Shown here one piece after another: positions 52,906 to 61,903 of a DNA stretch of 64,000 bases (the first letter of the stretch is position 1; every line of letters begins with the position of its first letter). The notes beneath the pieces are model-generated. The model saw only the letters and a list, made by a program, of their open reading frames with translations, was not told where the DNA came from and searched no databases. The stretch comes from Piscibacillus halophilus (GTDB lineage: Bacteria; Bacillota; Bacilli; Bacillales; Alkalibacillaceae). The stretch is from positions 1-64,000 of the forward strand of contig NZ_FOES01000005.1 of assembly GCF_900110685.1 (NCBI RefSeq). Direction: 5' to 3'. The position numbers were made by a program, and so were the translations under genes.

Positions 52906-54106
52906 TTCCCTCCTCCTTCGTTTTCACTAATAATATATAACTTAGCACAATTAAGATTTGACTTACTAAAATTATGATAGCTAACGGTAAAATAGTACTT
53001 GTTCCAAACACACCCACAATAGGAGCCACTGTCCCACCAAATACGAACTGAAACAAGCCGAGTAAGGCTGATGCGCTACCTGCATTACGATTTTGTGTTT
53101 GCATGGCTAACGATAGGCTAGTCGGATTCATCATACCTGTACTAGAGGTGATGAAGAAGAGCCCTACGATAACAAAGATTAAGCCTCCATGCATAACGGC
53201 TGCTGATACTAAGGTCACACCACCAGTTAACGCAATGATAAACCCAGTGATGAGTAGTTTCTCTTCATGAACGATTCCAGATAGGCGTCCAACGACTTGG
53301 CTCATAGAAATAAACCCAAGGGCATTTAACCCAAAAATCATGGCATAAGCTTGAGGAGAAATTTCAAAGATGTCTTGTAAAATAAAAGATGAACCCGAAA
53401 TATAGGCAAACATCGCCGCCGATGCAAAACCTTGTACGAGTGCAAAGCCCATATATCGACGATGTTTCGTCAATCGCACAAAAACACTGATGGTTGCCTT
53501 TAGTCCGCCATCTGATCTCTCATTCAGCGGTAATGACTCTTTTAATCTCAAAATAGCCACTGCCGTTAAGATTAATCCAGCTACTGATAAAATAACAAAT
53601 AAACCACGCCAGCTTGTAAAGAGTAAAATTTGCCCACCAATCATAGGTGCTAGAATTGGGGCAAGCCCCATTACTAAAACGAGTAAGGAGAACATTTTGG
53701 TTAACTCGGAACCTGAATAAAGGTCTCGAATTATGGACCGGGAAATAACAATTCCACCAGCCCCTGAAAAGCCTTGGATAAAGCGCGCAACAACTAACAC
53801 CCAAATGTTTGGTGCTACCGCACAGATAATGGAAGCCACTATATACACAGAAATCGCGATGATTAAGGGTTTTTTCCTTCCAAAAATATCACTTAATGCA
53901 CCAATGACAAGCTGCCCAAAAGCAATTCCTATTAAACTAGTTGTTAAACTTAATTGAATTAACGACGCCGAAGTACCAAGATCTCCTGCTAATTCCGGGA
54001 AAGCGGGTAAATATAAGTCTATCGTTAATGGTACTAGTGCCGTGAAAGCGCCAAGCATGAGTATTAATTTCCAATGGGATGATCTTGATGACATATTTTC
54101 AAACAC
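52889..54106 (-). CDS. Bcr/CflA-type multidrug MFS exporter
   Basis: A 405-residue 12-helix MFS transporter. The N terminus LGAFTALVPLTIDLYLPAFP, the A-motif GALSDIFGRKKPLI and ARFIQGFSGAGGIVISRSII are those of the Bcr/CflA drug:H+ antiporter family. It is intact. It is first in an operon whose second gene is the peroxiredoxin-like UGA gene (17-bp overlap), which hints at a shared oxidative or drug stress role. Confidence 0.93.
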   Translation of the reverse strand: MFENMSSRSSHWKLILMLGAFTALVPLTIDLYLPAFPELAGDLGTSASLIQLSLTTSLIGIAFGQLVIGALSDIFGRKKPLIIAISVYIVASIICAVAPNIWVLVVARFIQGFSGAGGIVISRSIIRDLYSGSELTKMFSLLVLVMGLAPILAPMIGGQILLFTSWRGLFVILSVAGLILTAVAILRLKESLPLNERSDGGLKATISVFVRLTKHRRYMGFALVQGFASAAMFAYISGSSFILQDIFEISPQAYAMIFGLNALGFISMSQVVGRLSGIVHEEKLLITGFIIALTGGVTLVSAAVMHGGLIFVIVGLFFITSSTGMMNPTSLSLAMQTQNRNAGSASALLGLFQFVFGGTVAPIVGVFGTSTILPLAIIILVSQILIVLSYILLVKTKEEGNESTI

Positions 54107-54192
54107 CTCTTAATTATTTAATCATATCGACTATCCTATATGATATTTCCTTAAATTAAAAGAAAGCTGTTTACATAAAGTTTTAAAGTGTG

Positions 54193-54222
54193 TATACTGT
54201 GTATATTGATATTAACAGTATA
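54193..54222 (+). promoter_or_regulatory. inverted repeat, likely GntR (YtrA-like) operator
   Basis: TATACTGT (54193-54200) and ACAGTATA (54215-54222) are perfect inverted arms 14 bases apart, just before GGAGG and the first gene of the operon that encodes the YtrA-like regulator. Confidence 0.65.
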
Positions 54223-54244
54223 ACAGTTAATCGGAGGTCAACAT

Positions 54245-54967
54245 ATGTGGTCAGAAGCATTTAAACTCGCTCTATTTGAGTGGAAAATTATGTGGATTAA
54301 ACGAATTTTTATTCAATTATTAACTTTATTAGTTTTAATACTATTTATAAGCTCATTAATTGGATCACAATTAGAAGATGGCGGTATTGGCATTGATATT
54401 TTCTTAATTACGTTTCTTGCATTCGGGTATGCATGGTCGATACCAAAAGATTTTCAATACCAAAAAATTAGCGAGCAAACCTATGCTTCACCTGTATTTT
54501 TTATGCTCCATCAATTACCTATAAAAAATGAGGTTTTAATTAGAAGTCGTTTTGCCATCTTCTATATTAACTTAATTCCGATGTCAGTGATTATATTTAC
54601 TCTGCTTTATTTTATTCCTGATTTTAATGGAATTTTTACATTTGAATCTTATATCGCTTTTGCTTTGTTTTGGAGCAGTATAGGATTTAGCTGCAGTGCG
54701 ATCTACCCAGCTAGTGATGTTGGAGATCGTAATGTTAGTACCGTCCGGCTAATCTGGATTACGATTTTCTTTATAGGAGCCTTGTTATTGATTACCATTC
54801 CAACTTATATTTTCTATGATAATGGTCTTATTAATTTATCGGTTGAAATCGCGAACCTACATCCATTAGCGTTGTCTATTTTTTCACTCATCCTAATCCC
54901 CGTTTCAAATTGGATCTGGATTAAATATGCCGAAAACAAACTGTTAAAAGAAGACTTTGATATTTAA
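54245..54967 (+). CDS. ABC-2-like membrane protein of YtrA operon
   Basis: A 240-residue protein with six hydrophobic helices (LLTLLVLILFISSLIGSQL near the start and SIFSLILIPVSNWIWIKYA at the end). It probably is the membrane part of the ABC transporter encoded two genes on. GGAGG precedes ATG. It overlaps an upstream in-frame extension of the GntR gene. Substrate unknown. Confidence 0.75.
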   Translation: MWSEAFKLALFEWKIMWIKRIFIQLLTLLVLILFISSLIGSQLEDGGIGIDIFLITFLAFGYAWSIPKDFQYQKISEQTYASPVFFMLHQLPIKNEVLIRSRFAIFYINLIPMSVIIFTLLYFIPDFNGIFTFESYIAFALFWSSIGFSCSAIYPASDVGDRNVSTVRLIWITIFFIGALLLITIPTYIFYDNGLINLSVEIANLHPLALSIFSLILIPVSNWIWIKYAENKLLKEDFDI

Positions 54968-54983
54968 GGAAGGAGATGGCGCC

Positions 54984-55376
54984 TTGGAACTCCCAATCAA
55001 ACTATCAGAACAATCAAGAGAACCAATTTATCATCAAATCGAACACCAAATTAAAGCTCTGATAGCTAGCGGTCAATTAGAAACTGGGACACCTCTTCCT
55101 TCCATTCGAGCTTTATCAAAAGATTTGGAGGTGAGTGTCATCACGACACGCCGGGCTTATCAGAATTTAGAGTATGAAGGATTTATTAAAACCTTACAAG
55201 GTAAAGGAACATTTGTTGCAAATATTCATTCTTCACTCAAACGAGAAATTAAAGAAGACACCGTGGTTAGAGCATTAAAGACAGCCATCGAGACCGCTTA
55301 TCAGCATAACTACAGTAAAACAGAAATTAACAAATTATTTAACGCAATATTAAATGATCAGGAGGGAAGGTTATGA
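54984..55376 (+). CDS. GntR-family regulator, YtrA subfamily
   Basis: A 130-residue regulator with N-terminal winged HTH: PIYHQIEHQIKALIASGQLE, TPLPSIRALSKDLEVSVITT and GKGTFVAN. It has the short C-terminal helical tail of the YtrA group, which lacks a large effector domain. In B. subtilis YtrA represses an ABC operon induced by cell-wall antibiotics. TTG 54984 is chosen because AAGGAAGGAGA lies before it. It overlaps the ATPase gene (ATGA). Confidence 0.9.
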   Translation: MELPIKLSEQSREPIYHQIEHQIKALIASGQLETGTPLPSIRALSKDLEVSVITTRRAYQNLEYEGFIKTLQGKGTFVANIHSSLKREIKEDTVVRALKTAIETAYQHNYSKTEINKLFNAILNDQEGRL

Positions 55377-56224
55377 AGGCATCTATAGAGGTTACCCAAC
55401 TTGAAAAAATAAGAGATGATTTTCATTTAGGACCAATAAATATTAACATTGAACCTGGGATTGTCACAGCTCTAGTCGGAAATAACGGTGCTGGAAAGAG
55501 TACACTTATAAAAACAATCATGAACCTAGTGAAACCTTCCTCTGGTGATATTCGTATATTAGGAAGTTATGTAGAGGAAACGCAAGATTGGCAAAAAGAA
55601 ATCGCTTATTTACCTCAGAATAAATTAGGCTATGACCCGTTTAATGGCAATCAGTTAAAAGAGCTGATCGCTAGCTTATATCCAAACTGGGATGACAAGT
55701 TATTCAACCGTATGGTTAAGGAATTAGACGTTAACCTACGTAAAAACTTTAAAAGTCTATCACCAGGAATGCAACAAAAACTGTTACTTTCTTTAACTAT
55801 CCCAAGAAATACTCCAATTTTGATTCTTGATGAACCAACCTCACATATTGATATTGTTTCAAAAAGTATTTTATTAGATTTGTTAGCGGAATGGATGGAA
55901 CATGACGATCGGACACTCATTTTAGCCACGCATCAAGTCGAAGATATTCGTAAGTTAGCTGATATGGTGGCTATTATGAAAGACGGAGACCTACTCGCTC
56001 ATACAGATAAGGATTCGCTGACACAATCCTATACTCAATATTGGATGGTCGACCCACTTCCGAGTGATTCATTACCAGGTGAAGTGAAGCGTAAAGGTAG
56101 TAAATCGATTGTTACGGAGAATGAAGTTCAATTAGAACAGTATTTAAGTCAACATCAATTGAATTGGTTAAACAAAGAGCAGCTTAGTTTAGAAGATACC
56201 ATTTCATTAATGTTAACAATATAA
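55373..56224 (+). CDS. ABC transporter ATPase (YtrB-like)
   Basis: A 283-residue ATPase. Walker A is GNNGAGKSTL, the signature is the degenerate LSPGMQQKLLLSL, Walker B ILILDEPTSHID and the H-loop ATHQ. A ~80-residue C-terminal extension follows. Overlap by 4 bp with the GntR gene shows coupling, so regulator, ATPase and the 54245 membrane protein form one module, as in ytr operons. Confidence 0.9.
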   Translation: MKASIEVTQLEKIRDDFHLGPININIEPGIVTALVGNNGAGKSTLIKTIMNLVKPSSGDIRILGSYVEETQDWQKEIAYLPQNKLGYDPFNGNQLKELIASLYPNWDDKLFNRMVKELDVNLRKNFKSLSPGMQQKLLLSLTIPRNTPILILDEPTSHIDIVSKSILLDLLAEWMEHDDRTLILATHQVEDIRKLADMVAIMKDGDLLAHTDKDSLTQSYTQYWMVDPLPSDSLPGEVKRKGSKSIVTENEVQLEQYLSQHQLNWLNKEQLSLEDTISLMLTI

Positions 56225-56237
56225 CAAGGGGGAGAGC

Positions 56238-57173
56238 GTGTTGGAAAAAGTATTAAGTGTTAGTAATATTGAAAAATGGTTTAAGAAAACCAAGGTATTA
56301 AAAGGAATTTCCTTTGATGTGCACCAAGGAGAGATCATGGCAATATTAGGGCCTAATGGCGCGGGTAAATCAACGACCATTCGTAATATTATGGGTATTA
56401 TGTATCCTGATAAAGGAAACGTGACGTTTCATAACCATAATGGATCAGAAATACCTCGTCATAAAATTGGGTATTTACCTGAAGAACGTGGTCTTTATAA
56501 GAATGTCAAAGTGATGGATGTCCTTCTTTATTTTGCGAGTTTAAAAGATTATCCAAAAGATAAAGCAAAAAAACGAGCAATTGATTACCTTGAAAAGCTA
56601 GGCCTAAAAGGGAAGGAATATGCTTCTGTAGAAGAACTTTCAAAAGGTATGGGGCAAAAAGTTCAGTTTATTGGTTCCATTATTCATGAACCGGAACTGT
56701 TAATCTTAGATGAACCATTTTCTGGATTGGATCCTGTTAGCCAAGAAATTTTCAAAAACGAAATTAAACAATTAGCTAAAAATGGTACGGCCATTTTACT
56801 AAGCTCACACCAAATGAACTTAGTCGAAGAGATGTGCGATCGACTCTTTATGATTAACCGTGGACAAAAAGTGATTTATGGTTCAATGGACGAAGTTAAA
56901 ACAGAATACGCCAACTTTAAATGTACCATTCGAGGAAAAAATGACTTATCCGTCCTTGAAAAGTTACCAGCTGTCACTCGCGTTGAGCAAAGTGATGATA
57001 TTTCGATTATATACTTAACGCAAGACGTACAAGTTACCAACTGGCTGAAACAACTTCCAGATTCACTAGACGTACAGGAGCTTTCCGTGGATCGCGTGTC
57101 CTTACACGAAATTTTCGTTGATATTGCGACGGATAAAAATCTGGCAGAGGAAGTAGGTGGGTCAAATGCGTAA
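56238..57173 (+). CDS. ABC exporter ATPase (NatA/YhaQ-like)
   Basis: A 311-residue ATPase. Walker A is GPNGAGKSTTIRNIMG, the Q-loop region GYLPEERGLYKNVKV, signature LSKGMGQKVQFI and Walker B LLILDEPFSGLDP. A DUF4162 C-terminal domain occupies ~220-300. The PEERGLY motif is usual for NatA/YhaQ-type ATPases paired with large NatB-type permeases. It starts with GTG (or TTG three bases on) after GGGGGAG. Its end overlaps the permease gene. Confidence 0.9.
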   Translation: MLEKVLSVSNIEKWFKKTKVLKGISFDVHQGEIMAILGPNGAGKSTTIRNIMGIMYPDKGNVTFHNHNGSEIPRHKIGYLPEERGLYKNVKVMDVLLYFASLKDYPKDKAKKRAIDYLEKLGLKGKEYASVEELSKGMGQKVQFIGSIIHEPELLILDEPFSGLDPVSQEIFKNEIKQLAKNGTAILLSSHQMNLVEEMCDRLFMINRGQKVIYGSMDEVKTEYANFKCTIRGKNDLSVLEKLPAVTRVEQSDDISIIYLTQDVQVTNWLKQLPDSLDVQELSVDRVSLHEIFVDIATDKNLAEEVGGSNA

Positions 57174-58401
57174 TAGTATGAAGGTTGCTAATTGGGAGTT
57201 TAAACGAAATGCTAGAAATAAATCATTTATTATTTCGCTTTTTATCACACCCCTATTGTTCGTTATTTTTGCAATGGCTCCAACTTTTTTAAGTAATTTT
57301 GGAGACGATGAAGACTCTGAAACAACTGTTTATTTAAATGACGAGGTAGGAGTGTTTGAAGCTATCCAGCCAATGTTGGAAGATCGTGACTTTGTATCGT
57401 GGGATGTTGTTGAAACATCTGATGAACCGGAGCAAATGCAGGAGCAGTTAAACGAAGAAGAAAAAGCTGCTTACGTTTTAATCAACCAAGAGACATTGGA
57501 ATCTGGAACGGTCACCTATATGGTCGGCGATGATGTCCATGATGACTTTGAGAATGAATTAACTATTTTACAACAACCAATTAAACAGGCACAGCTTCAA
57601 GTGGCTGGTTTGTCTTCCGATCAAATGCAGTTAGTCCAATCACCGATAGATTACCAACTGGCTTTTGAAGGAGAAGCGTCAGAAACAGAAGCTGAGGAAA
57701 CTGGTGGCTTCCCATTCGAACAAGCGCTTCCGAGTATATTTGCAGGAATTTTCCTATTTTCAATTGTCATTTCTGGTATGATGATTTTCCAAAGTGCTTC
57801 TCAAGAAAAGAAAGATAAAGTTGCTGAAATTATTTTATCTTCAGTTACAGCAGTCGAACTCATGCAAGGTAAAATTTTAGGTTACTTTAGCCTAGGAATT
57901 TTACAAGTGACTGTTTGGCTTACGTTAGTTGCACCATTTGCCGTTTGGAAATTGGAAGATGTACCTTTATTCGAATACTTATTCGTCCCAGAAACGCTCA
58001 TGTTACTAGTCATTGCAATATTAGGTTATTTACTATTCGCTGCTTTATTTGTAGGATTGGGAGCAACTATTGAAGATTATTCAACGAGTGGCAACTTCCA
58101 GGGTATGGTCATGATGCTACCGTTTATCCCATTCTTCTTAGTTGGTCCAATCTTTACTAACCCGTCAGGAATCATCGCTCAAGTCGCGACATATATACCG
58201 TTTACATCACCAGCCGTGTTACTAATGCGTTTAGCGGTATTAGATGAATGGCCATGGGTTGAAATTTTAATTGGCCTTGCTATCTTAATCGTGAGCATTT
58301 GGATCTTCATGAAGCTTGCGGGTAAGATCTTCCAAGTTGGAATCTTAATCTATGGTAAAAATGCAACACCACAAGAGATTTGGAAATGGTTAAGAGCATA
58401 G
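57166..58401 (+). CDS. ABC exporter permease (NatB/YhaP-like)
   Basis: A 411-residue ABC-2 permease. TM1 (SFIISLFITPLLFVIFAMAP) is followed by a large acidic extracellular domain (~45-185), then five helices beginning ASIFAGIFLFS-like, with FQSASQEKKDKVAEIILSSV, typical of NatB/YhaP (Na+ or peptide export; real substrate unsure). ATG 57166 is preferred to GTG 57157. It overlaps the ATPase stop by 8 bp. Confidence 0.9.
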   Translation: MRNSMKVANWEFKRNARNKSFIISLFITPLLFVIFAMAPTFLSNFGDDEDSETTVYLNDEVGVFEAIQPMLEDRDFVSWDVVETSDEPEQMQEQLNEEEKAAYVLINQETLESGTVTYMVGDDVHDDFENELTILQQPIKQAQLQVAGLSSDQMQLVQSPIDYQLAFEGEASETEAEETGGFPFEQALPSIFAGIFLFSIVISGMMIFQSASQEKKDKVAEIILSSVTAVELMQGKILGYFSLGILQVTVWLTLVAPFAVWKLEDVPLFEYLFVPETLMLLVIAILGYLLFAALFVGLGATIEDYSTSGNFQGMVMMLPFIPFFLVGPIFTNPSGIIAQVATYIPFTSPAVLLMRLAVLDEWPWVEILIGLAILIVSIWIFMKLAGKIFQVGILIYGKNATPQEIWKWLRA

Positions 58402-58411
58402 ATGATCGCTA

Positions 58412-58515
58412 CTAGACAATTATAGAAGTTTTCTAGACAAATTGGCTTTCTATCTAGACAAATTCAAAATTTTACTAGACAAAATTGAATTTTTTCTAGT
58501 AAATAATTTAGTATA
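58412..58515. repeat. five tandem 21-bp units, CTAGACAAATT type
   Basis: Units start at 58412, 58433, 58454, 58475 and 58496 (four of 21 bp, one of 20), each opening CTAGACAA or CTAGTAAA followed by A/T-rich bases. A further CTAGA abuts the terminator. The period and place (just after a stop codon, before the next signal) match the array at 29890. Confidence 0.85.
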
Positions 58516-58521
58516 CTAGAA

Positions 58522-58555
58522 AAAGGGCTTCCCGGTCATGATCGGGAAGCCCTTT
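58522..58555. terminator. bidirectional terminator
   Basis: AAAGGGCTTCCCG / CGGGAAGCCCTTT around an 8-base loop lies between the convergent NatB-like gene and the ABC importer operon. Confidence 0.9.
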
Positions 58556-58560
58556 TTTAT

Positions 58561-59550
58561 TTATTCGATGAAGCTTTTATCGACTAAACCTGTTAAATCA
58601 GGTTGTTCATCGAGAAATCCTAAGTCATGCGATGAATTCGCGAATTCTTGTAAAACTTCTTCGCTAACATCATACGTGAACGTGATTCGGTCCCAAGCGC
58701 GATCAATTACTGAAGCTGAAAGCTCTTGGTCAGTGATCTCTTTAATTTTGTTAATGGCAATGGTCTTGGCCTCATCTGGATTGTCTTGGATAAATTCTGT
58801 TGCTTTTTTGTGTGCATCAACAATGCTTTGAACGAGTTCAGGATCATTTTCAATTAATTCATTTGATGTAACAAAAACGGCTGCTGGTAAAGTTTCTCCA
58901 TATGCAACATCTGGTGTATCTACTAGAACTTCAGCTGTTCCCTCTTCTTCTATAAACGACGCCCAAGGTTCAGGAACTGTTGCTACATCAATATTCCCTG
59001 TGTCAAACATGTTTGAATAAGTAGCTGGTTTTCCAGTTACGTGCTTCATTTCACCATTCACACGGTCAGACGTTAGACCATATTCATCTTTCATTAATGC
59101 TTCAAACTGAACGTCATGCGTGCAACCTACACGAGGAGAGATGAATGTTTTTCCTGCTAAATCTTCAGGAGAGTCAATATTTGCATCAGGACGAGCCATA
59201 ATAACCGTTCCACCTGTTGAACCCGCTGCTACGATACTGACCTCAGCCCCGCTCGTAAAGTGGTTCATCGCTGGTCCCGGTCCTACAATCCCTGCTTGGA
59301 TATCACCTGTTTCAAGCGCTGTCATAAACGCTGAACCATCTGGAAAGTACTGATAATTAACCTCTGTTCCATCTGGTAGTGTTTCAGTATATAAATCTTT
59401 TTCTTCCGCCACCATTCCCGCTACATGGTTTATATTCGGAAAGTAACCAATTGTCACTTCTTCTGAGCCTTTATCGGCATTAGTACTTCCACATGCCGCA
59501 AGGAAAGCACCAAGCAATAATACCATTGCTAAAGTTATGATCTTTTTCAT
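58561..59550 (-). CDS. ABC importer substrate-binding lipoprotein (sulfonate/nitrate type)
   Basis: A 329-residue lipoprotein (lipobox LAAC) of the NMT1/SsuA/TauA superfamily: VTIGYFPNINHVAGMVAEEK, AFMTALETGDIQAGIVGPGP, LAGKTFISPRVGCTHDVQFE and VATVPEPWASF. The Cys in RVGCTH is unusual for such a site and might contact the ligand. The substrate may be a sulfonate, nitrate or pyrimidine-like compound and is not resolvable. It is last of three genes. Confidence 0.9.
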   Translation of the reverse strand: MKKIITLAMVLLLGAFLAACGSTNADKGSEEVTIGYFPNINHVAGMVAEEKDLYTETLPDGTEVNYQYFPDGSAFMTALETGDIQAGIVGPGPAMNHFTSGAEVSIVAAGSTGGTVIMARPDANIDSPEDLAGKTFISPRVGCTHDVQFEALMKDEYGLTSDRVNGEMKHVTGKPATYSNMFDTGNIDVATVPEPWASFIEEEGTAEVLVDTPDVAYGETLPAAVFVTSNELIENDPELVQSIVDAHKKATEFIQDNPDEAKTIAINKIKEITDQELSASVIDRAWDRITFTYDVSEEVLQEFANSSHDLGFLDEQPDLTGLVDKSFIE

Positions 59551-59568
59551 TTTAATAAAACTCCCTTT

Positions 59569-60327
59569 CTATGATTTCAATAATCCCCAACGTTTTAGAA
59601 CATTTTTCTCTAACTTAGAAAAAACTAACTGGTCGACAACAGCCCCAATCACACCAATAATAATGATGATTCCAATCACCTGTTCCATTTTGGCAAAATC
59701 AGATGCGAATTGAAGTGAGTAACCAAGGCCTGGCCCGTTACTTAAAAGCTCACCAGCCATTAATGCTCGCCAGCTAAATGCCCACGCCAAACGTACACCT
59801 GTCATGTAATACGGGATACTGGCCGGGATTTCGACACGGAAAAATAGCTCAGTTCCCTTCGTTCCCATGGTTCTGGCTGCTCTAACTAACTGTGGGGGGA
59901 CATTATGAATTGCTGAACGTACATTAAGCGCCATCACGAACGTACCCCCTAATACGACGACAAATATAACAGCAAACTCTGTAAAACCGAACAACATTAA
60001 TGATAGTGGCACCCATACGATACTTGGGATACTTTGGAGTGCAATCAGATACATCCCGGCTGTTTCATCAGCTTGACGAGATTTCCCGAGTAAAACACCG
60101 AGGATGGTTCCGATGATTAGAGCAAGGGACATCCCGATGAGAAGGTGCTTAAAACTTGCCCCTAAAGCCACTAGTAAACTACCATCTAAAAAGCCACTAT
60201 AAAGTGATTGGAAGACTATAAATGGTCCCGGCAACACAACGGCAGGGAAAATGTTTAATAAATAGATTGCCTGCCAAATTCCAATAACAACAACTAAAAA
60301 TAAAATCCGTTTAATGGCTAGCTTCAT
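59569..60327 (-). CDS. ABC importer permease (SsuC/TauC-like)
   Basis: A 252-residue permease with six helices and EAA loop VRAARTMGTKGTELFFRVEI, followed by ASIPYYMTGVRLAWAFSWRA as in SsuC/TauC/NrtB. It overlaps the ATPase gene's end by 17 bp and precedes the binding protein by 18 bp. Confidence 0.92.
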   Translation of the reverse strand: MKLAIKRILFLVVVIGIWQAIYLLNIFPAVVLPGPFIVFQSLYSGFLDGSLLVALGASFKHLLIGMSLALIIGTILGVLLGKSRQADETAGMYLIALQSIPSIVWVPLSLMLFGFTEFAVIFVVVLGGTFVMALNVRSAIHNVPPQLVRAARTMGTKGTELFFRVEIPASIPYYMTGVRLAWAFSWRALMAGELLSNGPGLGYSLQFASDFAKMEQVIGIIIIIGVIGAVVDQLVFSKLEKNVLKRWGLLKS

Positions 60328-61096
60328 GGTCTAATTCTTCCTTTAACACTTTATTAATCTCATCTTTTAGCAGATCCATCACTTGATTTTCAAGCTCGAT
60401 CACTTTAGCATCATCGCGCCTTCTAGGTCTTGATACATTAATGTCAAAATCAGCTATTATTCTACCAGGACGAGTCCCCATCACAACCACACGGTCTGAT
60501 AGCTTTATAGCTTCTTGGATACTGTGAGTAACAAAAAGGATCGTTTTCTTCGTTTCGTGCCAGATCTTTGTTAATTCATCGTGCATAATGTGACGTGTTT
60601 GTTCATCTAGAGCTCCAAACGGTTCATCCATTAACAACACTTTAGGGTCCATCGCAAGTGCTCTGGCAATTGCCACTCGTTGCTGCATACCTCCCGAAAG
60701 TTCATAAGTGTAATGGTTTTTGAACTTACTTAGATGAACCATTTTTAAAAAGTGATTGACTCGCTCTTCTGCTTCTTTTTTAGGCAGCCTTTTTTTGATA
60801 GGGTAGAGGACGTTCTCTTGCACATTCAACCATGGAAATAGCGATGGCTCCTGAAACACCATCCCTCTGTCAGGTCCTGGTTGATTAATATCATTGCCTT
60901 CTAATGAGATCGCACCTTCCGAAACACTTTCTAAACCAGCAACCATTGAAAGTAGTGTTGATTTTCCACAGCCTGAAGGTCCTAAGATTGAGACAAACTG
61001 ATTTTCCTCAATAGTCAAATCAATACCCGAAAACACTTCGAATCGACCTTGATTCTGATCTGTATATGTTTTACCAACGTTATTTAAATTTAACAT
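60311..61096 (-). CDS. ABC importer ATPase (SsuB/TauB-like)
   Basis: A 261-residue ATPase. Walker A is GPSGCGKSTLLSMVAG, signature LSGGMQQRVAIARAL and Walker B VLLMDEPFGALDEQT. The FQEPSLFPWLNVQENV Q-loop is that of sulfonate/nitrate/taurine importers. It is first of the operon. The promoter should lie in 61097-61220. Confidence 0.93.
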   Translation of the reverse strand: MLNLNNVGKTYTDQNQGRFEVFSGIDLTIEENQFVSILGPSGCGKSTLLSMVAGLESVSEGAISLEGNDINQPGPDRGMVFQEPSLFPWLNVQENVLYPIKKRLPKKEAEERVNHFLKMVHLSKFKNHYTYELSGGMQQRVAIARALAMDPKVLLMDEPFGALDEQTRHIMHDELTKIWHETKKTILFVTHSIQEAIKLSDRVVVMGTRPGRIIADFDINVSRPRRRDDAKVIELENQVMDLLKDEINKVLKEELDHEASH

Positions 61097-61223
61097 GACT
61101 TCACCTAATTTCTGATAAACCCTATAAAAATACTCGGTTTTAGTTACAGTATTAAATTATACAGTTGGGACAGAAAGTGTGTCAACTATTAGGAAAAGCT
61201 AAAAATTTGAGCACATATAAAAA

Positions 61224-61242
61224 AGCCTGGCTAAGCCAGACT
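61224..61242 (-). terminator. terminator after the lipoprotein gene
   Basis: The stem AGTCTGGC / GCCAGGCT (one mismatch, 3-base loop) is followed on the minus strand by TTTTTTAT. Confidence 0.8.
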
Positions 61243-61786
61243 AATTTTTCAGTTTAAATTGAACTTTTGTATCAAGCTGATAATTTTGTTCCTTGTAATT
61301 GAAATTGGTATAACCATGGACTTCATAAAAGCCTTTAGGGAAATCCCCATCCATGACTTGTTGAATAAATTCTTTAAATTCCTCAGAATCTTCCCCAGAA
61401 AAACCACCAGAACCTGTATACTCCTCCCTTAGTGGTTCACCTTTTTTAAGAACGGTTGTTAATAAAGGTTCATTCATGCTATAACCAATATCATACTCTC
61501 TGGACACTTCATAAATCGGAAAGTAGAATGGGGATGCGGCGTGGGTAATTTCAACAGAGTCTTCATCGCCTACATATTCTAACTCAGCATATACTTGAAC
61601 ATCAGATCCTTGATCATACTCTTCTTTTTCAGTCACTAAACGATAAATAAAGTCTTCTTCTTGAACTTCGCTTTCTGTAGATGAAACTTCTTCCTGATCA
61701 AGCTTATCATCAGAAGGGGCACCGGTTCCTGTCGTTCCACACCCTATTAGTAAACTCATCATTGATAAAATAAATAAATTCCTCAT
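61241..61786 (-). CDS. lipoprotein with Ig-like (BsuPI-type?) domain
   Basis: A 181-residue lipoprotein (lipobox LLIGC). After an acidic linker it has an all-beta domain with YRLVTEKEEYDQGSDVQVYA and ELEYVGDEDSVEITHAASPF, the layout of intracellular-proteinase-inhibitor-like or Ig-like surface domains. The exact family is not sure. ATG 61786 is chosen because GAGGTGATGAG precedes it and it opens a proper lipoprotein signal. An upstream extension would spoil the signal. Confidence 0.78.
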   Translation of the reverse strand: MRNLFILSMMSLLIGCGTTGTGAPSDDKLDQEEVSSTESEVQEEDFIYRLVTEKEEYDQGSDVQVYAELEYVGDEDSVEITHAASPFYFPIYEVSREYDIGYSMNEPLLTTVLKKGEPLREEYTGSGGFSGEDSEEFKEFIQQVMDGDFPKGFYEVHGYTNFNYKEQNYQLDTKVQFKLKN

Positions 61787-61903
61787 CTCATCACCTCGTA
61801 TAGTCTTTGACGAACTTAATAAAAAATTGTTACAAACGATGCACCTTTTTGGGTGAATACCTATATCTTGTAGTATACGACTATGAAGATGAGGTGTTAG
61901 GAA

